The translations under genes and the position numbers were made by a program. Positions 55,039-64,000 of a DNA stretch of 64,000 nucleotides are shown here, piece after piece. Origin of the DNA: Mytilinidion resinicola (Eukaryota > Ascomycota > Dothideomycetes > Mytilinidiales > Mytilinidiaceae); assembly GCF_010093595.1 (NCBI RefSeq), contig NW_022985445.1, positions 1,275,787-1,339,786 on the forward strand, given 5' to 3'. The notes below the pieces were generated by a model. That model was not told the DNA's origin, made no database searches, and saw only the letters and a list, made by a program, of their open reading frames with translations. Position 1 is the first letter of the stretch. Each line of letters starts with the position of its first letter.

Positions 55039-57066
55039 AGCTGGCGATGGTGCTTTTGGATTCCTAGGCGCCGGCGATGGTAACGGCTGAGGGAGCAAGC
55101 GGGTTATGCTAATAGGTCTTAGGGCGCAGTCTGGGGGAAAAGGACTAAATAATTACACTTTTGTCGTCTTTACAACCTTTGTATGTTGAAGGTATAAAGG
55201 GGGGGCGGCGATCACAAACAGACGTATCAGAGATCAAGTGGAAAACCAAGTTTTGCCTCTTTCATGGGACATAGCCCCTATTTTTCTCGATGCCTACGTA
55301 CATAGTACATCCCCTTTGCACGTCACGTGCATAGTGACGACGGTCCGTCTTAACACACATAAGAATACGGACTAACCCTATCTTGTTGGGCAACAAAGCC
55401 GGTTCATTTGCTGTACGCTGTGAAAGGTAGTGAGAAAAGGAGCAGGGTCGCACCCTAATTTTGGAAGTGATGTCAATCCAATAGCGTGTGTACCACCTAC
55501 ACACCCAAGGATCTACACATGCGCAATCGTCTTGTGAATAGTTAGGTACGATGTCGGCCTATTTCGCAACACAAACACATCTTGCAAGTGGACCAAGCTA
55601 TTTCTAGAGTTCTCTTACCTGGCACCTGGGCTGGACGTTGGGCATTCCACGGGACGAATCGTGGGACCAAGGGACCATGAAGGAATGTGGTGGCTGGCAC
55701 GCGATCTGCAAGCTGCATGCAGAAGCGCCTCTCCCGGGATCACGAGCTGTGGAGGCGGCTAGACGAGCGATGATGCATGGTTAGCTGGGTGCTGGGCTCT
55801 CGGCTCGCCCTCGAAGTGGCTCTTGTTTGAGGCCATGAACCGTGGATGTGAAGCGTCGGAGCGCTGGCCGGAAGGCGGAGAAAATAGACGTTGCTGATGA
55901 AACGCGCGTCTGGGGAGAGCAATTGGCTAGCGGCGATCTGACTCAATGCAGCCGAAACTGCAGCCCGCTTCCGGCGCGTTTGTGCGACGTAGGAGGTGGT
56001 GCTCGTGGGCTGCGTTTCGACACGCAGGGCGGCTCGAGGAGGGTCGCACGGCCGAGCTTTGCGGGACGCGTAATGTCAGACTGCGAGCGTCTGTGAATCC
56101 CCCCGGTTCTTGCGGATTGGTAGACGGTGGAAGGAGTGCCATGGCCAGTCCAGTGGTGTGGTGGAGGGGGACTATTCACGGCCAGCGCTTCACCGACTCC
56201 AGTGCGATGGGCCGCAAGGTGTTTGATCTGGGCCGGTGGGTTTCTGGATGGGGGCACATGCTCGATGACGCTGGGCTAGTCCCTTGGCTTCCTGCCAAGG
56301 CTATCACCATTTCCCGTGCAGCCCTGAAGCATCAGGAGGAAACAGTCGCTGTCAGCAGCTCCAGCGCGCGACAACGCACCCGAAGGAGCTGCTGTGCGGA
56401 GTAAGCTGGTGGTCCGTTAAATAAACATACGAGCCGTGTCTTGAGCCCCGGCCGCCACGCAATCTGAATTGATCTCTTGCGCCGCGTGGCCAATCGCGCC
56501 GTCGCTCGAGCTGTTCTCTTGGTGCTGGCTCGGACGGGACGGGGCTAGCGCGTCGCTGAGCAGGGAAGTTGCGAGCTGTCCGTGGCTTCCGCCGGACAAT
56601 CCCAGAGAACAATCGGGTGCAACCACCACGCTCGCTGCTGCTGCCATTCACCCTCCAACTCCATCACCTCAGCCCTGACGCTCTCCCGCAATCCCTCGAT
56701 CGCTGGCCATGTTGGAATCGACCGCTGCATCTCGTCCCTAGGAGCTCCGAGAGCTGCGACCGCCCAGGACCCGTCCCCTTCGTCCTCCGCGACTACGAAT
56801 CATCGATATCGTCACCACGACCCTCGCTCAATTGACACCACCAGCCCCTCACTTGCCTCTACAGAACTTCACGAGAGTATCTCGCCTTTCGCTGAGCCAG
56901 TGCTGTGCCCAGCCATTTCGTTGGCCGTCTTGGCACATAAATTCGGAGGCTGGAAGACCGCTCTCACCATACCGCGAACAGACGCCGCACCCCTCCCGGC
57001 CACCCCGGCCCCTACACATAAATCTCCCCGCCCGACGCCCTGGTTGGGGGTCACAACATAGTCCTA
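55039..57066. promoter_or_regulatory. 2-kb intergenic region upstream of the TRP/Flc-like gene
   Basis: The first 0.5 kb is 3' UTR and AT-balanced sequence. From about 55.6 kb it is GC-rich with overlapping spurious ORFs. No ATG occurs on the plus strand from about 56712 to 57066, as expected for the gene's 5' leader. No other feature was recognised. Confidence 0.5.
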
Positions 57067-60038
57067 ATGGCATTTTCGGTATCCTCGCGGGCGGCGTTCT
57101 TGCTTCTGGTCGCGCTTCTTTCTTTGTTCCAGATTTCTCTTGCTTCGGACGACCAATATGTCCAGGCCGTGGATGCCAGTGGCAACACCATATACCTCAA
57201 GGACAATCGCAAGCCCTCACTCTACACCGGCAACTTTGGAGATTGCTTGGGCAGCAGCAATATCAATGTCACCCGCTTCGATGCTGCGTACTACAAGGAT
57301 AACATGACGGTGCTGTTCCATCTGGAAGGAAACACGGCTCTGAAGAACGAATCTATCATGAGTACGGATGCTCCTCTCCCAGATTGCAGAACCACAGGCT
57401 GATTGCATACAGTGTACATTGGTGTGTTCGCATATGGCGAATCTCGATTTGATCTTACCTTCAACCCCTGCAATGCCAACATCGAGAGGTACGAATTTTC
57501 ACTCTAGCACTTCACGTGTGTATTGACTAATGTGTGCAGTCTATGCCCCATGGAAGCTGGCACCACAATTGAAGCAGGCGGCATTATCCCTGTCTCTCAG
57601 AGTGATGTTGCTGGTATTCCAGGTAAGCCTTTCTGCCCTGTGGAGCTGTAACCGTCTAACATCCCCCAGCTATTGCACTCACGATCCCAGACTTCGAAGG
57701 AGAGGCCATCCTACGCCTCTTCGCCAACTCTACGCAAACTGAAATCGGCTGCTTCTCTGCTGTCGTTACGAATGGAGCTACTTTCGCCCAGCCTGAATCC
57801 GTGGGCTCAGTTCTCGGGATATTCACTATCATTGCAATCATCGCGTCGTTTGCTACAGCCGCCTATGGAGACAATATCCCCGTGATGCGGAAGCACTACG
57901 CTCACTCTATGTCCGTCCTGGTTGTATTCGCCGTCTTCCACCATATCTTCTTCACTGGAGCTCTGTCCATGAACTGGCCAAGCGTCCTGGTCGCCTTTTG
58001 GAGCAACTATGCCTGGACCGGAGGCATGATCTACACTGAGTCAATGCAGAATTCTATCAACAGGTTCATCGGATCCAACAGGGGCAACACAAGTCATGTC
58101 GGTGCTGCTGGGAGTGGTGTACTGAACGAGGACCTAGGAGGTGGATATGATATCCACCAAATCTACAAACGCATGACTCCTACTCACAAGGGGCCTTTGA
58201 ATATACCTGGTCTCATGCGTCGTAGCAAGTTCAACCTCGTCGCTCGATACTTGGAAGAGTCGCTATCAAAGAGGGAGCTGGCCAATAGTTCCGACGGATT
58301 CAACTATTATGGCAATCCTGTGAAGCCTGGCCTACCTCTTCCTGGAAACTTTTCTGGATTTGCTGGAACTCTTGGAGAAGAGAGCATCCCTGCATCGAAT
58401 GCCTTCATGACTGGATTCCTCTGGTTCCTCATTCTCATTGCCATCGTTGCTGCTTCCGTTGCTGGTTTCAAGTGGATACTCGAAGGCCTGAGCATGATCA
58501 AACTGATCAAGAAAGACCGCTTATCATTCTTCAGAGCGCACTGGCTAGGCTACACAGCTTTCGCTGTCCTGAGGACCCTATTCATCGGATTTTTCATGAT
58601 GATCTTCTTGACCCTCTTCCAGTTCACCTATGCGGGATCCGGTGGTGTCATTGGAGTCGCAGCTATCGTGTTTATCATCATGTTTGTGGGCATGTTCGGT
58701 GTCGCTGGGTATGCCTGCTTTTACCGGATCAAGTTCGGGAAATACCAGTCCGAGCCAGACCGAATCAACGTGGAGAGAAGTAAAGTGCTGAAAATCATCC
58801 CGTGGTATCGATTCACCAGGGCCAGTGAGCATCTCAACGACGAGGAAAAGGTCTATGCTGGATCAATTCCTTGGTACAAGGTATCACCGTCTACCGGAGA
58901 GGCTACGGACTCAATCCACGATGACGAGGCATACACCAAGAAGTTCGGATGGCTTGCCTCCCGCTTCCGCCGAACTCGTTGGTGGTTCTTCGCTGTCTGG
59001 TTGGTATACGAGTTTGTCCGAGCTTGTTTCTACGCTGGAGCCTCTGGACACCCGATGACTCAAGTCTTTGGCCTTCTTGTGGTCGAATTCATCGCTTTTG
59101 TTGCCATAATTCTCCTGCGACCCTTCGAAGGACAACGCCTGAACGCAATCGTGGTTTATGCCTTGGGCTTCAGCAAAGTCGCCACGGTTGCGCTTTCTGC
59201 GGCTTTCGACATTCGATTCAACCTCGCTCGAATCCCGACAACTGCCATCGGCATTGTCATTATTGTCATTCAAGCGATTCTCACGATCATCCTCTTAGTC
59301 GCTATTGTGATTGGTGCAATTTCTAGCTATTTCTCGGTCACGCGGAATCGCGAAGAAATCAAGCCGAAGAAGTGGATGCCGCTGCGAGAAAGATACTTCA
59401 AGCACCTCGATCGGACAGTGTTAGATGTACCACCACCTCCACGACCACCAACGCCTATTCCGGAAGAACCAAAGGGTCCCTACTTCAGTGTCAAATCCAT
59501 CAAGAGGGTTCCAAAAATTGAAGATGAAGACAAGGATTTCCTCGCAGAAATAGGCGGGGATCCGAATGAGTCGTACATCTCGCTGGCTACCATGGGCAGG
59601 ATAGAAGAAGGTGCCGAGGTCCCACCACTTACTCGAACCAGCCGGGCCGGCAGTGTTCGAAGCCATGCTTCTTTCACAAGTCTTCCCTACGGAGCGCGTG
59701 TTCATCGCGCCAGCTGGAGTTCTCGCGACTTCAACGACTGGCACAACGAACGAAGGCGTACTGCCAACTCGACTGCTCCACTGGTGCCCGAAGGCGAGTC
59801 TTCTCGCCGCGCTAGTGGAAATATCGGGTCGTACGCACGCTTTGCCAACAGCCGTGAAAGCATCGCACGAGGCAGTCCTCTTTCGAGCCCAGAAGACAAC
59901 GATGTCATTAGCCCGATGGGTAGACCGAGAAGCCGGGCGCCGACTTCGACACCTGCGTCTCCGTATCGTCCACCGCTAAAGACATTGATCAGCGAGAATG
60001 AGGTTCCTGGTTTGCCGTCGCAAGCTCATCCAGAATAA
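57067..60038 (+). CDS. TRP-like/Flc-family membrane protein (ML-like plus TRP domain)
   Basis: Four exons, 57067-57361, 57413-57488, 57540-57622 and 57670-60038, give 940 residues; introns are 47-51 bp. A signal peptide (AFLLLVALLSLFQISLA) is followed by a Cys-containing ML-like lumenal domain spread over exons 1-4. Many membrane segments come next, for example VLGIFTIIAIIASFATAAYG, LWFLILIAIVAASVAGF, AFAVLRTLFIGFFMMIFL and VVFIIMFVGMFGVAGYAC. The long cytosolic tail is rich in Ser, Arg and Pro. This is the fungal TRP-like (PF06011) group that includes yeast Flc1-3 and fission yeast Pkd2, linked to calcium release, wall synthesis and FAD transport into the ER. Which role applies cannot be read. 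The start ATG is followed at once by the signal peptide. Confidence 0.9.
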
Positions 60039-61475
60039 ATGGTTCTCGACCTAGAGAGGATTATGACGCAATTACGAAGTCACGACCGAGTCACGACCGA
60101 GTCACGAAAGCCGCAGTTGGCGGATCGGGGTACAGAGAGCTAGTATCATTACACCTTCGCATTGCACAATCATTGATGGTTTGGGTAACACTAATTTTGG
60201 AGTTTTGCGGAGTTGGATTCAAAAGCCTTTTGGTAAACAGCATCAGATCGACTGCATTAAGGAGGGATAGCTGTACAGTGGAGGATGAGTTCGATGGACA
60301 TTCCCATTCTCTCATGGGATCACTCTTTCCCTTTTTTCATGCATTAGACGCATATGGCCCTATCAGGGGTATCAATCGGCGTTTGGATTGGGGGGCATGT
60401 CAACAACTTCTGGAGGATGAACGAGCATTGGGAACAGGATATCTTTAGGTTGATATAGGATGTAATGGTGGATAGCAGCTTGGAATGGATCGAATTGAGG
60501 CAGGTTGGGTACTGCAAGCTGGAGGCTAGATATAGGAATGAAACACCAATTACCAGCTACCCAATGAGCAACGAACAGATGGATTGCATTGATTGTGCAT
60601 ATGACTGCTAACCGCCGGTTCCGTCGAGACCGGTTCCACTTTCCGCAGTGCATTGGGGCATTATCAAAATCCGATGGCTGGGAATAATGCCATTTCGAAA
60701 ACCTGATGACGGCCTAGCCACGACTCGTGTCACCCAGCCCAGCCCCCAATGTGCCCACAAAACTCCGGGGAAGGAATGAAGCCACACCGACGTCATTACG
60801 CAAACTTACCCGGTTGCGCGAAAACCGAGGCGATCCCTGGGAGGTGTGGCAGCCAGACTTGCGGGCCAACTCCGAAAACGGCATCCTTTTTGGGGCCAGT
60901 TCCGGTCAGTCCACCAGTAAAAGCTTTTCGGCGCTCCATCCGGCAGTGCGTTCCATGGGCTCCAAGGGTCCAGGTTCGATCTCGCGATGCTCCAGCCACA
61001 GTTGGCGCTGTCAGCGGCAGCGATCGGCGAGCGGCATGTGGCGCATGACGGCAGCGCGCAGGATGATGCCTGCACGACCAACGCCTTTTCTGCCGGATGC
61101 GGAGGTAGCGCGCCGATCGCTGCCGCTCTGGGCACACGCGAGGTGAGGTTAAGTGACGTGGGGCGTGTCAGCAGGTTTTTTCCGCGGTGCCAGGCGAACC
61201 AAGAGCTCGGATCTGTGTATGGGTTTTCTAGTGAAGATCGGGTGATAAGGCAGGAGGAGTGGAGGTGAGGGAGGAGCGATGACGTTTTGGTGAGCGGAAG
61301 TGGTGGCGCGCCGTTTGTTTATAAAGAATGCGTGGGCCGGCAGGCCTGCCTCGTACACAGCACAAACTTTCGACACAGCTTCATCAAAGAACCTGCATCG
61401 AACCAATTCAACTTCACCGCATACCACTACCACAACTACTCTTCCTACTTCACTAAACAACCAACAACCGCAAAA
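60039..61475. other. Intergenic region upstream of the small hydrophobic protein
   Basis: About 1.4 kb. A short tandem of the 11-mer TCACGACCGAG lies near 60080-60105. A GC-rich stretch (about 60.7-61.2 kb) has overlapping ORFs on both strands without protein character, and a leader precedes the ATG at 61476. No RNA gene was recognised. Confidence 0.45.
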
Positions 61476-61747
61476 ATGGGTGCCGTCGTCTCTTGCGTAT
61501 GTCCTCTCCGCAATTGCATCTTGCACGTTACCCCGATAAAAGCTAACAAAGAACACAGTTCCAAACTATCCTCGGCACGATCGGCAATGTCATCATGACA
61601 ATTGTGCGAGCCATCGGCGCCGTCATCATGGCCATCGTCAACGGCATCGTCGCCCTCTTCGACATCATCATCTCGTGCCTCACCTGCGGCAAGGCGGGCG
61701 GCAGGAGAAACAGGATGAAAACGTCCCATCACACCAGTAGGGTCTAG
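61476..61747 (+). CDS. Small MG-starting hydrophobic protein, conserved type
   Basis: The exons are 61476-61496 (21 nt) and 61559-61747 (62-bp intron, GTATGT..ACAG with a GCTAAC branch site), giving 69 residues. Exon 1 encodes MGAVVSC, so a Gly at position 2 plus a nearby Cys allow N-myristoylation and palmitoylation. The rest alternates hydrophobic stretches rich in Ile, Val and Ala (IGNVIMTIVRAIGAVIMAIV, ALFDIIISCLTCG) and ends with a basic tail (GRRNRMKT). I recall similar small proteins as common unnamed genes in ascomycetes. The function is unknown; membrane association is inferred. The very short first exon makes it easy to miss in automated annotation. Confidence 0.78.
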
Positions 61748-63728
61748 TCCGAGCTAGACACTGGTGCGTGGGCGCTTTGAGCTAGCAGCGTTGTTGACAA
61801 GAAGCTCAAGAGCATCACACGGTCATCGCCATCTAAAGAACCCCGACGCTGCTGCCGACTACGAGAACGACCAACGACTTCACGGTCCGATCATTCATGC
61901 ACTTTCTTCACGCCGGCGACAGCGACAACGATTATGGCTACGACTTCGACCTTCTGCTTGACAATCGACGACCGGCAATTTGCTACTCGCTGCACCTCCT
62001 TTCGATTGACTCTCTATACCCTTTTCCTTTTCTTGGCTTCTCTGCCACTTGCATTCTCAGACAGGCTTGATGGGGGCCGGACGGGCGGCTTATCAGCGTG
62101 GACGGGATTGTCACGGACGAAGCGATAGATACCTAATACCCCTCTCTTAATCAATTCATGATATTCACGGACTGCATTTTTCTTGACTTGTTTGATTTCA
62201 AATGGCTAGCATGAAACTGTTAGCACGTGACTGTTAGAAAGCTTTCTGTTCCGAAGCTCGAGGCCTCCAGCTACCCCTCGCGCCTGTCTCTCACTCACAC
62301 TCTTGGCCCATAACGCTTCATCCACACGGCCTCTCTCCATCTTCGTGTGATGGGACCATCGTCTTAATACCTACAAGCTGACGTCGAACGAATCGCCAAT
62401 CTCAATCGAACACTCACCTCACAGCGTCGTCCATCTAGCGCTCTAGATCTAAACCCGCCGCTCTTCTTTCAACATTCAAAGAAGAATCCCATTCCCCACA
62501 CCCTCCCTAATCCCGCCTCACCGCCGCAGACCCAACAAATGGAACACCAAGTACTTTCCAGCGTCTTCCAGGCCTCGTTGAGATCCGAAAAAACTTCCCT
62601 CACAACAGCGCCGCCAACCAACCCCGCCCAGCGTCAGAAAGAAAACATCCCAGACCTCCGCCTTTCGTGGATACGCCATTCGCTGGGCAGGCAGGATTTG
62701 CGGGGGAGGTGTCTGGCGAGCACGGGATTTGATCCAGGACGCGCGAACGCTGCTGCGCTAGTACTGTAGCTTGCTTTCTCAATTTCCCGGGAGAGTCGTT
62801 GTTTTTCCTTTCTTAGAGAAAAGGGAGAAGAACAAGGCGCAGTGCCCATAAACCCGACCACCTTCTTGCTTCTTCCTCCCCCTTCCCGTGTTCTACCTAG
62901 TGTCCTCCCCTGGCATTTCAGCGGGCCCTAGTCCCCGGGTCCCCCTTAAGCCATCGACCTCCCTGCCTCCCGAGTGCCAACTCGCTCAGCATGTGTCGTC
63001 CCACGTGCCCCACCCCTCTTGGCATATAAACGCGCAGCTCATGGGATTCTTTTTCGAAGCAGACGTGCGCTGGTGTTGGCGCGGCTGGGCGACTTGAAGT
63101 GTTTTGCAGATATCGTGGTTGCGGTGGCTTGAGTGTAAACCTTGAAAGCTCTGGCTGGAGATGGAGTGGTGGCGGTGGGAGGAGGGGGACCAGCACGACG
63201 TAGATAGAACCCAGATAGTGGAGAGAGGCGGGCGGTGACTCAACAACCGTCAAAGGCACTATGCAATGGGTGGTGGTGGGGTGGAAGGGGATCAAACCCA
63301 GCAAATTTCTCCATGCGCAACTTGTGGCAGGTTCCACAGCGTACGACACTCACCCCTCCTCTCTTTTCGAACATGATCACGGCTTTAGTCGAAAGAAAAA
63401 GCCCCTCTAGAGTCGGTAAACGGACTAGAGCAGGATCCAAGTTCCAAGACGAAAAGATTAGAGATACGATAGGGTATATTACTCACTTTCTTTCCGAACG
63501 CCAAGGTCCGCAGAAAGGCAAGACAACTAACGAGATCAATGCGAACCAGCCAGCCCCTTTCCCAGATCCGATCCGAATCTCTCCCAAAAAAGAGTACCCT
63601 CCCAGTAGACCTACACAAACTCCGCCCTTAGTCAACACCAATGCACCCAACACATGAGGTATATACATAAAATTCCAGAATCATTACCAGCGGTCTTTTC
63701 TCTCCTGCTACCAGAACTACAATGAGGT
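61748..63728. other. 2-kb non-coding region near the right end
   Basis: Short ORFs occur on both strands but none resembles a protein family. Two spots with B-box-like words (GATCAAATCC on the minus strand near 62720, and GTTTGATCC near 63285) were checked as tRNA candidates and rejected. Pyrimidine-rich tracts near 62.2-62.5 kb look like promoter or leader sequence of an unidentified transcript. Confidence 0.4.
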
Positions 63729-64000
63729 TCAGTGCCGCCCTTGCTCAGCACTCACCTCCGAGAACCCCTGCGGCGGCGCCTGATACCCTGTCTGCATCAT
63801 CTGGGCGGGCTGCGGCGCCGGCGAGGGGATCGGCGAGGGCTGGTACGGGGCTTCGTGGGCTTGGGTCTGGTAGCCATACTGCTGCTGTGGGGGCGGGGAC
63901 TGCGATGGATGCGGGTACGCGGACGCGGGGCTTTGGTAGGCCGTCTGCTGCTGGAACTGTTGTTGTTGCGGCGCCGCGTATTGCTGATATTGCTGCTGCT
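63729..64000 (-). CDS. C-terminal part of a Gln/Pro-rich protein, cut by the window edge
   Basis: The minus-strand frame enters from the right edge and is open for about 90 residues: Gln runs (QQQYQQYAAPQQQQFQQQ), then Tyr/Pro/Ser-rich sequence (PYQPSPIPSPAPQPAQMM), ending QGFSEVSAEQGRH with TGA at 63729-63731. GAG|GTGAGT just before the end could instead be a splice donor, so the last residues may differ. The CAG/CAA-rich composition and steady frame, compared with the other frames, support coding. The family is not recognisable from this low-complexity tail. It may be a regulator or an RNA-binding or endocytic protein. Confidence 0.55.
   Translation of the reverse strand, partial: QQQYQQYAAPQQQQFQQQTAYQSPASAYPHPSQSPPPQQQYGYQTQAHEAPYQPSPIPSPAPQPAQMMQTGYQAPPQGFSEVSAEQGRH

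Noticed and set aside
62650..62790. tRNA-like signal on the minus strand (A-box-like TAGCGCAGCAG, B-box-like GGATCAAATCC)
   Set aside because: The two boxes are too close for an anticodon arm, the T-loop lacks the invariant T54, and no acceptor stem pairs.
63265..63330. Second tRNA-like word (GGGTTTGATCC) on the minus strand
   Set aside because: Invariant C56 is T and the T-stem does not pair, so it is not a credible tRNA.

Overview
The window is nuclear DNA of a filamentous ascomycete (Pezizomycotina), most likely a dothideomycete; the class is an inference from gene content and style. Supporting signs are many short GT..AG introns (mostly 47-65 bp, several with a visible CTAAC/CTAAT-like branch site), small intergenic spaces broken by a few long GC-rich upstream regions, and typical fungal families: Zn2Cys6 and C2H2 regulators, NimA and Hsl1/Gin4-type kinases, a Rax1-type RGS membrane protein, a Dfg5/Dcw1-type GH76 enzyme and a TRP/Flc-like channel protein. 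No rRNA, convincing tRNA, CRISPR array or prokaryotic operon is present. Exon joins below were worked out by hand from reading frames, splice sites and family conservation.

Layout. 1-2.7 kb: 3' part of a WDR59/Mtc5 (SEA complex) gene. 2.7-5.1 kb: non-coding, with a 424-bp palindromic MITE-like element (3132-3555) flanked by TA. 5.1-9.5 kb: a small accessory group, namely a Zn2Cys6 regulator, an SDR, and a divergent DODA/LigB-type dioxygenase. 9.5-17.1 kb: a long GC-rich region leading to an FlbC-like C2H2 regulator, including 1,383 bp without any ATG just before the first usable ATG. 18.1-22.8 kb: Hsl1/Gin4-type kinase with a long leader and one six-codon uORF. 23-24.9 kb: non-coding, with three 75-bp tandem repeats and a strand-asymmetric C-rich to G-rich block. 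24.9-30.8 kb: GFA-fold protein, hotdog thioesterase, P-loop sulfotransferase-like protein, ankyrin/double-BTB protein. 31.1-37 kb: NimA kinase, an SDR and a Rax1-like protein.

37-47 kb is the most accessory-looking part: long non-coding stretches, an unrecognised two-exon gene, a decayed secreted-protein gene with a nonsense codon and LTR-like insertions, an SRR1-like gene, and an Msc7-type aldehyde dehydrogenase with a 7-nt exon. 47-55 kb: an SDR divergent from a class-I glutamine-synthetase-like gene (the shared promoter holds repeated GATA-type motifs), a dienelactone hydrolase with a probable mitochondrial leader, and the GH76 gene with a 12-nt exon. 57-60 kb: TRP/Flc-like gene. 61.5 kb: a small MG-starting hydrophobic protein. 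The right edge cuts a Gln/Pro-rich gene on the minus strand.

Themes are cell shape and growth control (Hsl1-like, NimA, Rax1, FlbC, GH76, TRP/Flc), nutrient sensing (SEA complex, GS-like) and small-molecule oxidation or reduction (SDRs, dioxygenase, ALDH, DLH). I did not find a clear unknown multi-gene system. The strongest unexplained signal is the AUG-free leader and possible non-AUG start of the FlbC-like gene.
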